Below are positions 12,701-25,975 of a stretch of DNA of 64,000 nt, piece after piece; within the stretch, counting starts at the first letter, position 1; each line of letters starts with the position of its first letter. This DNA is from Casuarius casuarius (Eukaryota > Chordata > Aves > Casuariiformes > Casuariidae). The notes under the pieces are model-generated. The model worked only from the letters and a program-made list of their open reading frames with translations, did not search any database and was not told the origin of the DNA. The translations under genes were made by a program, and so were the position numbers. Location: NCBI GenBank assembly GCA_003342895.1, contig PTFA01000158.1, positions 1,602,952 to 1,666,951 of the forward strand, written 5' to 3'.

Positions 12701-15632
12701 GGCTGAGGAAAAGTGTGTCTGTCCTGCCTGGGCTCTTTGTGTGCTTGGTACTCTTTATGTGATATGGGACAGGAAACACCAGTGTGACCATCCAATTTTA
12801 GAAGAATGTTAGATCTTATCCTTGCCTTCTTTGCCTTACACAAAACTGCTCTTGTGGACTAAAATTAATTCATGTTATAGGAAATAAAAGGTGAATATGG
12901 GACTCAGTATCCTGAATGAGACCAATAGTCATCCAGTAACAACACTTTAGAAATTATTTTTTAATCTCTTGATTTGTAGATCCCTACGTTTTTTTTCCAG
13001 TGGAAGTGCAGGCCCCCGTACAGACAGGGGTTGATAGCCTTTACATATGGCTATTCTTAGATTATCTCTGTACTTTAGGTCCAGGTGCTGGTATCCTGGT
13101 GGTCCTGGCTCAATGTTAGGGTGAGACCCAGGTGTGCCCATGGCCCATCCTGCCCATGGTCTCCCCTGGTTTCCATGCAGAGGATCTTGGATGCCTTGAC
13201 CAGGGGCAGCCTGTAGCATACTATAAGGCATCCCCTATCCAGGGCTGTTGGTGGGCCAGACCTAGAAGATGTGCTATAGCCCAAATTTCTGTACCAGCCA
13301 AAGACTTCATTGAGAAAAGGTTTGTGGTTAGAGCATAGATAGTAGCATACAGATTCTGTTAAAAGGCCCACACAACACCGGCTTAGAAAGACTACCCAAA
13401 AGTCAGATTTACAATAGCAAAAATTGAAGTAATCTGTCCTCATAAAAATTTACCATCAGTTAGAAACTGGGGTTTGCTCTTAGACATAGGACTCTCTTCC
13501 ACTCTTTTTTTTTTAAAAAAAAAAAACTAAACAGACTCACGATAATTTTATTCCTTGAATATGGCACTCATTTGTGAATCATTTCAGATCTTTGGGGTCA
13601 TTGATTCATGTGGCAGTGAGTTCCTCATGTTAATGGTGAATTGTGTGCAAAAAATCCGGACAACAAAACAAATCAAACCAAAAATTCCACTCAAGCCTTT
13701 TCTTTTATCCATTTTGCATTAACATCCTCTGCTTGTATTCAAACTCTCCTTGCTTTTGTGTGGGGGGAAAGGGTGATTAGATGACATAGGCTCTGTCATA
13801 TCCTATCTCATGCATGTCCTTGTTAAAAAAAGGAGCAGTCTGCATCTCCGCTCAACCTGGAGTGTTTCCAGAATCCCAGATTATCCTCATCACTAGTCTC
13901 GGGAGTTCCTTGCCTGAATGAAGGATTTAGTCAGTTGTGGATGCCATTCAAAGCAAAGCAAATTTGTTGTGTGGGAGATGGAGAACTGTTATCAATCCAT
14001 ATTTCAAATACAGTGTTATACTGCCATGCAGAAATTTTGTTATTTAGTGAACATAAAAAGAGCAATTGGCACTGTTCAGACACAGAGGGAGAGAGTAGCT
14101 CTGATCAACATTTTTTTCTAGTTCAACGCAGGAATAACATCTTCATGAAATTGTACCTTGCGAGGATGGAGGGGGTGAAATTTCCACATGAAGCATTAAG
14201 AGGAGAGAGGATTTAGAGCCAAATCTGCTTGGAGGGCAAGAGCTAATCCTGCCCTGGGGACTTAAGTTCAGCATTGCAGTGCCTAAGGGCCTTGTTAATT
14301 AACGGAGTTCTGATTTTTGGTCTGAGATGGCATTAGATATCTAAAACTTTCTGAATCAAGCTTTCCCCACACTTAGCAATAATCAAAGCAGGTAATGTAT
14401 ATTATTTCAACACATACTCTGATTTTGCCTGTTTTGGAATGAAGCTGAAGCAAGACCTTTTGAAAGTCCTGAAAAGTGAGTTTAATATACATAGGAGAGC
14501 AGAGAAGAGGAGAGGAGAAGAAAACCGTCCACCTCTGCTTTCAGATTAGGCTAAAATAAATAAACTGAAATACAGTATGAAAATATTTTAAGCTGTCTAT
14601 ACATACATTATGGAAGTTTGACTGTCTTGAATAATCATCATATTACTCCATTCCTGTAAATGCTTCCTGCACATACAGTGTGTGCTGTTTTATAGAGCAG
14701 AAACCTGCTTTAGATCCCTAATCTCTCAGCTTCATGCAACAAAGAGTCTAACTGGCCTATCATATCGATAACCTGGGGATTTGAAAACTTTAATAGTGTA
14801 CTGATGAGACATAGTCTCTTTGTTTTCTGTCACTTTCCATGAGTCTCTTCAATCTGCTTATGCCCAGAACAGGATGTTGAGTGTCACAAACCTATCCACT
14901 TTTCCAGGCCATGTTATGTATTTTAATTGCTAGATCTAATGTACAAGCAGTATTTTTCACCTGCAATATTATTTGGTCTTGATATTGAGCAATGGTGAAG
15001 ATCCTGCATCTTCATAGCAGCAGAGTTAGGGCTGACCTTTAGACTAGAGAAGAGAATATATGAATTAAGATTTCTGCCTAGTTTTAAATGGGCGAAGAAT
15101 GAACTATGTAAAATATTTAGCATTGTTACTGTATGGGCTACTTTGAGCTCCAAACATATTGTGTCCTTGAAAATCATTTCTGCAGGGCTGGTCATGCTAT
15201 CTGGATAGTGCACCACACTGCACTAATTTAAAAGGGGTCTCAGCTTATTGTGTGATGTTTTCCCATTTATAAAGTAGCTAAAATAAATTATATGTTATTA
15301 AGCATGGCACTTTCTTCTTTTTGCTTTTTTTTAAAATCAGAATATAAAAATTGTTTGCTTAATAACACCATTTCAGCAAACAAAATTACTTTAAAGCCAA
15401 ATGCACAATTTAATTCTTTTTTGAAGAGCAGCATAATCCTTTTTTTTTTTTTTTTTTGGCTTATTCTAATTAAGCAATCATATGTAATTGCAGCTGGTGA
15501 ATTAAAATTACTTTTCTTGATGGAATGATAGACAAAACATAACACTGATTCAGGGGAAGAATAGACCAAAAGCAGAATATTACCAATATGTTTGTTTACC
15601 TCCTTCTGGAAGGGGTATTTCTAGGATCTTGG

Positions 15633-15672
15633 ACAAAACACTGTACAGGATTTCTGTACAGTAGTGTTTTGT
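15633..15672 (+). repeat. 16-bp hairpin with a 3-nt bulge
   Basis: ACAAAACACTGTACAG (15633-15648) pairs with CTGTACAG, a TAG bulge and TGTTTTGT (15654-15672) across a 5-nt loop. Confidence 0.85.
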
Positions 15673-18254
15673 GTTATTCTACCTGGTCTATTCACTATGT
15701 TGAATTTTTGTCCTCTCCTCTCCAGGTATTTATAACTACAGATGCCATAGGGAGGTCTCATTACTTTATTCATTACTTCACTCATTATGTTGAAAAGGAA
15801 AGCTACATTTTATTTACTCTGAAGTAATGAAAATGCTAGAAACTTCCCAGTCCTTGTGAAATGAATAAATGGATGCCCCTCTTTACAACACCCTAACTTG
15901 TATTTGAGCTTAGCATGACATTTCCAATTTCTTTTGATGTTTGGAATCCAAAAAGATTTACAGCTAGAAAAATCATGAAAAGGAAGATCAATATTTAAAG
16001 ATTTTTTTTTTGTAAGGAAGAAGTTTCTCTTTTCTGATGATTTTTATTACTTAAATATTTTATCCTATCCTGTATGTTTAGTATATTAATTCTATCCTTT
16101 TTCTAATATTTTGAATATTTGCTGCTTGTTTATTAGATTTTTCACCCTTCCTTTTTTGCAACTTCGTTATTGGATCATGGACTGTAAAATGGCTTTTTTT
16201 TTGTCAAGTTATGTTTGTGTTATAAGCCATTGACTGGCAACATACTCAGTAGTCACTACAATATATAATGCTATAATCAAAACTACAGCAAAGTAAAAGA
16301 GTTGTGTTCTTTTATAGTTTACTGGACATACGGCTTGAATTTCAATCAAAGTTATTATAAAATATCTGTAAACAGAAACAGTTGGTTTCTCTCAGCCAAG
16401 AAAAACTTCAGTCACCACCTCTTCTACCAGACTGCACCAGCTTCCAGTATTCAAGTAGAAGCACCATTATTTTTTAATCCACACAGGGGTTTCCATTGTG
16501 GCAGACTGCCTCGTCTATTGTTTGCACCTTGGAAGGAGGATCAGTGTCCTAGTCTTCTGGTTGTTCAGCTTAAATACATTAGTGGTTCATATCAAAATTT
16601 GCTCTAGAAAGAACCAAAAATTCCTTGAGTAGAAAAACCTATGCTCAGACCAGAGGGTAGTTTGCAACAGGATCTACATCTTGCATGAAGAACGGACATG
16701 AGACAGTCTGCATGACCTGTCTGGGTGCTCTTCAGCATGACTAATAAAGTCAATGCTGTTAAAGTAGACAATGCCATTTATTTTTCACTAGAAATTCAGG
16801 AGACAGGTTTGAAGAAGAAAAAAAACAAGATAAAAAGTTACTGTTAAAAAATAGCAAACTCTCTCCTCATGTCCTTCTCCCTGTAAAGATAAAAAATAAA
16901 CAAACTGCCAGGTCCCATCTTCACTATTTCTTCCCTTTCTTCTTTGTAGTACAAAAGCAAGATTGCATTTTGCTAGCTAGAGCTAGAGTAGGCAGTAAAT
17001 TGTTGACATTGTAATTTAATTTGCAGCGTTCTACTATGATAGTTGATTTAAAATGATGGGGATGTTGTCTTAATAATATAAATAATTCAAAAAATTAGGG
17101 CTTAATATATGTGCTCAGTTAACGCAGCCAACCAATTTATATCAATCAATCAACACTTTAATTAAATTTAGGTTGAGAGGAAAAAACTCAAAACAATGAC
17201 ACTAGCACGGCACACAAATTTAAATTCATTGTAATCAGGGCATTCAAGAATATCAATTCATTATACAGATGGAATGTTTTAGCAGCAATTCATCAAAATC
17301 TTTCCGACCTAATACCTTTCACTGAGTTTCATAAAATATTTCTCAGTCATTTCACAATATTTGAAGTTTAATTAATCACGGTATCAAGCTTGTCCAAAAA
17401 GACACCTGGAGTAAATTATCTAGGGAAAAATGAAGGACTCAAACCATTCAGTAACATTGCAATCTAAATTTTTGTAGCGTATTAGATTAAAATAGCTCAG
17501 AATGATCCATTTGGGAAGTGATTCATTAATAAATGCAGACTAATCAGTCAAAAGGATAATGGCTTCCTCTGAAGAATTGAAGATTTTCTCCTGCATGCAT
17601 CAAAATTCTTTTCTAGAGAGGTTAGGAAGCAAACAAATATCATTGTGTATTATTATTGCCAGGTTTCATTTTTGGAAAAAACAACAATCGCCTTTGAGCC
17701 AGATCTTCAATCCAGGTAAATTTTCACCTACTCTGATGACATTACATCATGTAAGAGACTTGCTCCTTCCCTCTTCTGCATTAGTCATCCCATAGTTCAA
17801 AGTTGTCTAATCACTGTTGTGCAATTTATATTTGCAGTTCACGTTCCCTTTAAACTGCATCTGTAGAAATTAACTTTTTTTCACGTGTAAATTCTCATCG
17901 CCATCCTTTGCCTCACAGTAGTATCCTGTGCTTCCTGTTTTAGACAGCACATTCACTTTTCAGCTTCCACTGGGATGTATTACATTGAGATAAGCATTGG
18001 ATAAAAGCTGATCCTTGCTACAGTTCAAGGATATTGCAGGTCATTTCTATAATGTAACTGCTTAAGTATTAGTTGTCCTGATTCACGTTCTTCAGTAATC
18101 TCCTGGTTAGTTCTCCATACATACAAGAGTGGACTGAAGTGACTAAAAGCCATCAAGAAATTATTTGCCTGCTCTATAAAATTTCAGGACTTCAAAAAGT
18201 GTCTCCATTTCTTTTCAGTGAGATAAAATCAGAACTGTAAAAATCTCTAAGTGC

Positions 18255-18400
18255 AAGACAAAAGCCTGGTGGATTGGACGCTCATGCGGGGTAAAAGAGA
18301 CCCAGGCTGGAATCTCTTCTCTGCCAGTCTGACATGGGAGGACATTGCTCTACTCACTGGGGTAGAAAATAACGCTGTGCCTTTTGCAATCAGTGTGTAT
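18255..18400 (-). repeat. tRNA-derived SINE-like relic
   Basis: On the minus strand CCCCAGTGAGTAGAGCAATG resembles a Pol III A-box region (TAGCCCAGTGGGTAGAGCA). It is followed by GCAGAGAAGAGATTCCAGCC and a CTGGGTCTC segment where a decayed B box would fall. No intact cloverleaf is apparent, so this is a SINE relic at best and not a tRNA gene. Confidence 0.35.
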
Positions 18401-19221
18401 TTTATACAAAATAGAATGGCTTCAATAGTCTTCTGTAGGGGAGCAGTCACGCTGGCATAACTGACAGGCTGATGTGACTCAGTATGAGAGGTGATGTACC
18501 AGTCCCCAAATCTGAGCTCAATATAGCTGAGTTGCCACCTCATATATATTACTTCACATTTGTATATGAAAAACACTGCAGCTAGCTGCAAAAACTGCAG
18601 AACCAGTTATTTATATGAGGTCTGTGGCTGTTATTCTGTGGAAGGGGAATGTCATGTTTTCCTTTGTTTTGCTGGCCAAAGGACGTGATGAAGTGTTAGT
18701 CTTAGTGTGCCCTGATGGCCACACTGATGACCAAGACTTTCTCAGCCCTTTAGCTGTAAAAATTGTGAGTATGAACCTATAACCCATTCCCTGACAAAAT
18801 TTGTTAAGCAAGAAGTTTTTCAAATGAGTTTGGAGGAAAAGCGTAGCGTTCTTTTATCATCATTCAATATGTGTCAAAGAAATTGTTCACGCTGCATATA
18901 AATGAACACAAAATTGGCACCGGTATTGTAAAAATGTGTCCCAATAGAATATGCTGCAACAGAAGCCCACAATCGATATCCTTCTCAATGGGCATACATA
19001 TGAGGAATGCCAGTCAGCTTCAGCTTTCAACAAAAATCCCCTAGTTTTCTCATACTCTGCTAACTCAGGCTGGTAAACTTCCTGGCATAACCCTGCTTTC
19101 TTTGCCCGACTGAAAGCTCCATGCCAAATAGCAGCCCTGTCTCCATCTCTCAGGCAGCTCATCTCCCTGAGATACAGTAATTTGAATCTCTTACATTTAT
19201 CTGTGAAATCATCATGCTCAT

Positions 19222-19246
19222 ACACACACACACACACACACACACA
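19222..19246 (+). repeat. (AC)n microsatellite
   Basis: An uninterrupted dinucleotide run of about 12 units in the intron before the mGlu5b cassette. Confidence 0.95.
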
Positions 19247-22200
19247 TGCTAAAAAAACATTTGATCATAGCTTGATGGCTGGGGCTCCAAATCTGTCGAA
19301 CTATTCATGGATGTGGCCTTCAACCAGTCAAAATTTGACATCTGGACAATATGGATTGCTCTAACATTGCTTGCATGGACTGTATCTTAGAGCCCCTTGG
19401 ATCTGTACATGTTACAGTACCAAAGGTTTATTCCAAGATGCAGGATTCCCATTTGGCTAGAAACTCAGTGACTTCTCTGGGCTTTCCTAATAATGCAATA
19501 TAACAGTACTTAGACCCTTCAAATGTTGCTGCAACAGCTAGGATTTCTCAAGTTAGTTCATGCCTAAAATTTTCAGTTCACTTGTTCTATCAATGCTTTG
19601 AATGGATTTTGGTCAGATTCAGAATAATAATGTTGAAAAATTTCCTGTGAAAAAGTATTTTTTTGAAAAATTTCAATCCAGGCTTTTGAAAGGTCATTTT
19701 AAAAATTTGATGCTGAGATATGACATATATGATCTATGATTTTGACTGCAAGATTATTAAACCATGAAGGGCAGCTTCTAGGCTGATCCAAGGCTATTTT
19801 TCTTATTTAGTCCATCAAAATAGCTCTTATTTGAACTGTAACGAAATAGATATAGTCAGACATGAGAGAGAAAAAGAGAGCGAGACAAGAAAGTCAAAAA
19901 AGCCAGCTGCTCCTTGCAGAAAACAGCACACAGTGTGATGGTAGACACCTGTTTTCAATATTTTTCAATATGACACAGTTAGGGACATTCTGATATAAAC
20001 AATAATTAGAATCAGCCAGTGGTCCAGGGGCTGAATCCGGCCCACTGGAAAAAATCTATCTTGCTCACCATATTTTCCTCGCAGGAGACAAGGAATGGCT
20101 GTTCAGCAGCACGTGAGCCTGACCACCTGAGCGCTTTCTCTGCCCCCTGCTCTAGGCAGGCACTTGGACCCTCAGGCTGCTATTACTGTGCCCGCATGGT
20201 GCTTAAGAGAGGGAGAAGTGCCCTTAAGTGGCACATGGCTCTTAGGTGGAGGTGAGAGCACCTTTATCTAAATCGTGTGAAAAAATTTTATAAAAGACCC
20301 TAAAAGTTCTAGTGGTTCATCTGATCCTGCTCTGCTCCTGTGTCCTTCAGGGGAAGGAGAGCATGGGTTGGTGAGGGTGGGCTCGCTACAGCAAGCAGCT
20401 CTGCAGAGATATGTAGAGCAATGCCCAGTTCAGCAAGCAATCACACAGCAGCAGACAAACTTATTAAGAGGGTAAGATCATACATTAACAAATGAGTAGG
20501 TAATTTACTTTGACAACCACAATTTATGCTTAATCATTTATGAAATACTGCATAATGGACCAGTAATGAACTAGTAAGTCCAGGTGGAACTAAACATCAC
20601 TGCTGCACTTGGCTATTAAACTTTAATCTCAGAGATCTGCATGTTGCTGTGGATAAGCTTCTTTGGATAAGATGCAGAAATTGATCTGCATCCCTTTTCT
20701 GTTGTCTAATATGCTATTCACACCTGGATGGAGGAAATATGCACAGTGCCACAAACACCCAGCGTATCTGGAACTTTATCTGACTGTTTCTGGTCATTAT
20801 TGTCTCCTGGAGAGTGATCCTGCATGCTTAGATATCAGATTTAAAGTGCTGCTCAGCCTCTTTGTGTAGATGAATCATCACTTTCAGTGATCCTAACTCA
20901 TTTGGAAGATGACAATATCAGTCTTGTTTCATTTCAGGAGAGTACTTTCGGTTTGTACTGGGTGCCTAACGTCTTCTGTCTTTTGAGAATGCAGCAGAAA
21001 AAATGCAGGAATCTTGCCTACATCATCACAAGGAATAAGACCAACCAGCAGTAAAAAAACTTAGGCTGGCAATGATGTTTTCTGACCCTACCTGCTTTGA
21101 AAGAAGCAGCTAAGGACAGGAACCACTACGGCACTATAGGTTGTGGGAGAACAAGACAGGAGGAACTTGGCCTACACTGTGAAGACTGGAACAACTTAAA
21201 GAGCAGAGGGGAGAATTCTGCCAGGATTTGAGAGACTTCTTAGTACATATGTGTGAGAGAGGCGGAGTGTTTTGGGAGGTGTTTTTAAGACCTTTCTGTG
21301 AGTTCAGAACAGAGAACTGCCTACCTTAAAGGAAAGCAAACTTGCCTGTCCACATGTGGAGGGAGATGTGCATGTTTAGGGAGTCAGTATATTTAAGCTT
21401 GGTGTATGGAACGTATGTGGTTTTGCCCATTTAAAGACATGGCCCTGAACAGGTAACACCTACAGTTGGCTAAATTACTCGGTGCAATCCAGGGCTAAGA
21501 TATTAGAAGTATAAAAGAAACATTGGAACATCTGTTCTATTCCTCTGGCCAAGGTAACATGACTGAGACCTTTTTGTATACAGTCCTAGCTAGAGATATC
21601 TTAAGTGCAGCTCTTGTAGCAGAAATATACGGGCCTTATCTTACCTGGGTACAGAGTTACTGGAGAATGAAGAAAGGATACATCAACCCTGTATTTCAGA
21701 TTCTTCCGAAGCGGCATATGTGCTACCAGTTCCTGGGATGTCAAGGTAAGATAAGTTTTTGCTCAACTAATTTATGGCCTTCCTAGTCCCTATGAAATTA
21801 CCTGGTAAGATTACAGGAAGCACAAGGTCCAGAAGCCCCTCTACAAAGGTTGTGAGGCTTTGACTGTAGCAACATGGTGTTCTTCACGCTTCTTTGTGGA
21901 GCTGCTTCTATTCATGCCTGATTTGATAGCCTTACTTGTAAATGAGCCTAGAGTACATTTTGGCAAGTACTGCTGAATCACAATAGCCTACATAAAATGG
22001 TTTTCATTTCACTGGGTAACAAATAACCTTACTCTCTCCCTCTGCATATTTGAGTATGTGAAGATTCATTCCAGCACACAGCCACAGTGTGCTGAACTTT
22101 CTTAATTGAAGAGCACCCCATGCAAAAAGTCATTTAGGACTCTAACAGATGCATTGCTTTATTTAGGCAAGAGCAGTCTTGTTATCTGTCATTTTGCAGC

Positions 22201-24419
22201 TGATGTGAAAGCTTTGAATGGAGCCTTGGCATTATCTGTTTGACAATGATTTGATGCAATACTACACTGTGCTATAAATTAGTGTCAAGAAGCAAAATGT
22301 TAATGATAGGGGCCCCTCTATGCACTGGTGACTTAAATAGCATGTTTCTTTAAAATTCAACAATGACTCACTCTCTTTTAAATAACCCCCTTCCATGCTA
22401 TTTAAATAATGTCATGTAGCTCTAGTGAATATTTCCTTCGAATCTGAGTATTTCAGTGTTTACTTGAATAACTATCCAAACAAGCTTTTGAACCTAGTAC
22501 TGAATAATTCCCTGAAATATGTTATTTTGTGCACCAACATTTCTTTTTAAGAAATGCTTGAATATTAAGTAAAATGGTCATACTCTATTTGCTCATCAGC
22601 TACAGTGAGTAGAATTAAAGCTGAAATGGCTTTCTATTCTCTCTTGGAGAAGATATCAGACATAGGTGAACTCCTGAGCAGCACTCTAAATTTACTCAGT
22701 ACATTTTAAGGCTCTGCTTTGTTTTCTTCCATGCAACCAAAGAGGCACTGATTGAAGAGAATTCCTTACAACTGATGGGATCAATTTGCTCTTGGATTCC
22801 TGGACCTGTCAGGCAGAATACACTGGTTGAGAGCTGCTAAACTCACTGGTGCCATCACAGTTTAAACAACTGAGGATTTAGACACATGCATTTAGGAGTC
22901 TCTTCTCTGTTCTGGTTATAAGTGCTGATGAACACTGTTGATGACATGAAAGCTTTTCTCCAAGTTTCAGATTAAATGCTTTAGCTCTTTATATCTAGAT
23001 AAATATGCCAATATATCAGCTTTGTGCTGTCTCTTCTTCATTCCTACACACATGCATCTGGCACTCTGAATGCTCTTCAGGGCTGAACACATTTCCAAGA
23101 CAGTGCTATTTAAAAAGACATCAATGTTGATGATAATCCATTATGTTTTACTAATACCTGTCTTGACTGCAGATGTTACCTACACATTGAGGCATATACA
23201 GAAATGGAAATAGAGTCCTCACAAAGAAGAAAATACACTTTGTATTTTAGGATATTTAATAGCAGAGTACACTCCTTACTCTTCAGAACACAAGATTTTA
23301 GAGAAATATCTACCAAAACTGGGCCTAAACAAATGAGTCCCTCCAAACAAATCTTTCCTTCCCATCATCTGTAACTTCATCTTGTCCAGGTAAAAGGTCA
23401 CAGGATGGCAGATAAGATCTGCAGAAAAAGTGAGGCAAAATAACAATGATTCCAAAGAGGAAGAATGTTCCCTTATAGAGGACATGTGAAGAATGCCTGT
23501 GTTAGCCAGCTCAGAAATAGCTGTAGAGCTTCTAAGCTGAACATCTCAGGTCAGCTCAGGTGTACAGGCAGAGGATGTAAAAGGGACATTTCAGGTAGCC
23601 ATCACTTAAACTGACAAAGAATTCATCATTTTAGAACATCATTCTGCCCTGCATCTGGAAATTGACTGGAAAAAACATTGCTTACAGATCATACCTATAA
23701 AATATTTGTAACAAACTAGTCATTTCTGTACCAATTAAAGATCTCTGAAAGAGAAGCATTAGTAATAATGTGACAAAGTCATATCATCATTTTGGCATAA
23801 TCTGTGCTCTCATCCTGAAGTTATTACTGATGAAATCCTCCTCTGAATGTAAATTGTGGTTCATAAAAAAATTGAGGTATAATTCCCCCTTGTTCCATGT
23901 CAGCTCCAGTTGCCACCATTGGCATGTCTAAAAATATTCATATTATCAACCCTAAAATCCATGTGTGTTTCAGTGAGGAAGGAAATCTAGCTACCTTTCA
24001 CTTCCAGTCCATACATACATAGCTGAGAAAATACAAAACTGTTTCTCTGTACTTTCGTATAGACAGAATTCTTTGTTTATACAAGCAATTAAACAACCCA
24101 AAATCATCCCCATAACAACCTGTGTCATAAGTGAAAGGGACTGTAAGAAGAAAGTAAGCCACTGGGCTAGGTGCGCCCATTGACATTCTGTCTCTGAAGC
24201 AGGACAGTATCTCCACTCCAGAGGTCTCCTTTCTCTTCAACATCCATTTAAAGTAATTTTTCTGTCCTGAATATACATGTTGTCTTCATTACCACCAAAT
24301 TCAAACTCTTCCTTGGGAAGAAACAAAGAAGTATCTGGCAAGGGAATATCTAGTCAATGTCAGGAAGGGTGTCAAGAATGGAGGCTGAGAACAGCTGGAT
24401 TCGATGGAGTTAGGAGGAT

Positions 24420-24540
24420 GAATATAGAAAAAGGTATCAGAGAAAGGTAAAGGAGAGAAGATAGATAAGGATAAAAAGAAAGAAGGTAGGAAGAGATAAT
24501 ACAAGAAAGGAAAATCAAGAGAATAGGGGAGAAAAGAGTC
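24420..24540 (+). repeat. Purine-rich tract
   Basis: About 120 bases dominated by A and G (GAAAGGTAAAGGAGAGAAGA and similar), with no regular unit. Confidence 0.7.
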
Positions 24541-25035
24541 ACATGAAACGAATCCTCGGAGGCCTGAGAATGGCTGCTTACGATGCTACTTGTTTTGACT
24601 ACTCCACCTTGTAGCACTAGCAACAACCCTGTTGACTTACTGCTGTGGCTAGAGGCAAACACAGTGGCTATGAAATTCATTCAAGGAAAAGAGATTTCAA
24701 ATGAGTGCATTGAGGACAAGGCAATTAGTTATATTTCTTGTTCTTTTTTTTTTTTTTTCTTTCTCCTAAGATCTTATTTCCCTCCCTACAAGTGTACAAA
24801 TGACACAGCCGGTGCTTCCAGCCCTGTTTGCTCATCACTCTATGCTCTGTTTTTGTACAGCCTTTTGACTAAACCAGCCTTCACCTGAAATGCTACAGAG
24901 CAGACTAGATCATCTCCCAATGAAGAGGTGAAGGAAATTAATATACTTCTCTTTGTCTTTTCACTATTAGTACTATTATTTAAGTCTCAGAAGATCACAC
25001 TTGCTTCCCCACACTCATATATTAGCAAACTTTAC

Positions 25036-25975
25036 CTAAGGGTTTCACCAGATGATCCCCTTCTTTTCCACAGGTTCACCAGGCTGCTCGAGCGGCTTGC
25101 AGCCGAAGATGATTTTCCATCCCCTACGTGCATGCGGACCACAGTCGATGTGGTGAACGCGCTCCGTACGTTCCTTTCTGGCTTAGCAAGGATGATATAG
25201 ACCTTGGGCACAAACATACAGCCAAGGGCCACCGTGGCGCTCAGGCTCACTGAGAAACACATGGTGATTATCTTGTAGTTGCTTCCGAAATAGATTGGCA
25301 CAAAAGCCAGCCAAATGATGCAGGTGGTATACATTGTAAAGGCAATATACTTTGCTTCATTGAAATTAGCGGGGACATTTCTTGTCTTAAATGCATAAAA
25401 GGTGCAACTCAAAATTAATAATCCATTATATCCAAGGGGAGTTACAACACCTAGGTTGGTGGTGTTACAAATCAGGTAGACCTCTCGGATGCTTGGGTAA
25501 TCATGCATTATATCTGGTGGCTCCATTATAAAGAGAGCAACAATTATGCCTAATTGGATACATATCAAGATAAATGCAATAACCAGTTGGGCACAGGCAC
25601 TCATGAACCTAGGTTTCTTTGTACAAATTTTCTTCTTGCTGCCAGCCAGGATTCTTGCAATGCGGTTGGTTTTAGTTACTAGAGCAGAGTAACTCATAGC
25701 TGGGGAGAGACCAATGCCAATTCGTTGAAGATAACAGTAAATCTGTTGAGGTTTTGCGATGAGACAGAAAGTGCACAAGTAGCCCAAGCAGATGCCAGCT
25801 AGAATGATGTAGCAGAGTTCTCGGCTGGATGATTTGACCACTGGAGTATCACGGTACATTATGAATATAGCTGTAACAAACAAGGTGGCCAGCAGACCTA
25901 GGCATGCAAAAACAACTGCTGCAATTGGTTCAGGATCACCCCATCTGAGATACTGGACTGGGATGAGATCACAGC
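25036..25975 (-). CDS. GRM5: GRM5 exon: seven-transmembrane domain and proximal C-tail
   Basis: This 940-nt exon has acceptor TTTCTATAG|GCTGTG and donor CCTTAG|GTAAAG. It encodes CDLIPVQYLRWGDPEPIAAV and all seven helices, for example TM2 ELCYIILAGICLGYLCTFCL, TM5 near GVVTPLGYNGLLILSCTFYA and TM6 near TMYTTCIIWLAFVPIYFG. The tail follows from ALGCMFVPKVYIILAKPERN to RRGSSGETL, in 312 full codons. The Gq-coupling intracellular loop SKKKICTKKPRF and the PKC-regulated segment SAFTTSTVVRMHVGDGK are intact. The IMEPPDIMHDYPSIRE loop marks mGlu5, not mGlu1. The last two bases are AG. Joining to a C or T gives the Ser of mGlu5a; joining to the G of the cassette exon gives the Arg of mGlu5b. If the donor is not used, the frame reads AGG TAA and stops at once. 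The Met at 25883 is internal, not a start. Confidence 0.98.

Larger units (their letters stand above)
9723..25035 (-). other. GRM5: GRM5 intron, 15.3 kb, before the mGlu5b cassette
   Basis: Intronic DNA between the transmembrane exon and the alternative cassette. It includes a CA microsatellite (19222-19246), a tRNA-SINE-like relic (about 18255-18400), a near-perfect hairpin (15633-15672), a purine-rich tract (about 24420-24540) and T-tracts (15440-15458, 24744-24759). The small open frames have no recognisable domains. Confidence 0.88.

Noticed and set aside
18255..18400. Intact tRNA gene
   Set aside because: The A-box-like stretch is present but no cloverleaf or good B box can be drawn. 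A SINE relic is more likely.
25032..25883. Reading the Met at 25883 as a translation start of a 283-residue protein
   Set aside because: The frame continues upstream to an acceptor at 25975 and joins the cysteine-rich exon in phase. The Met lies inside TM1.
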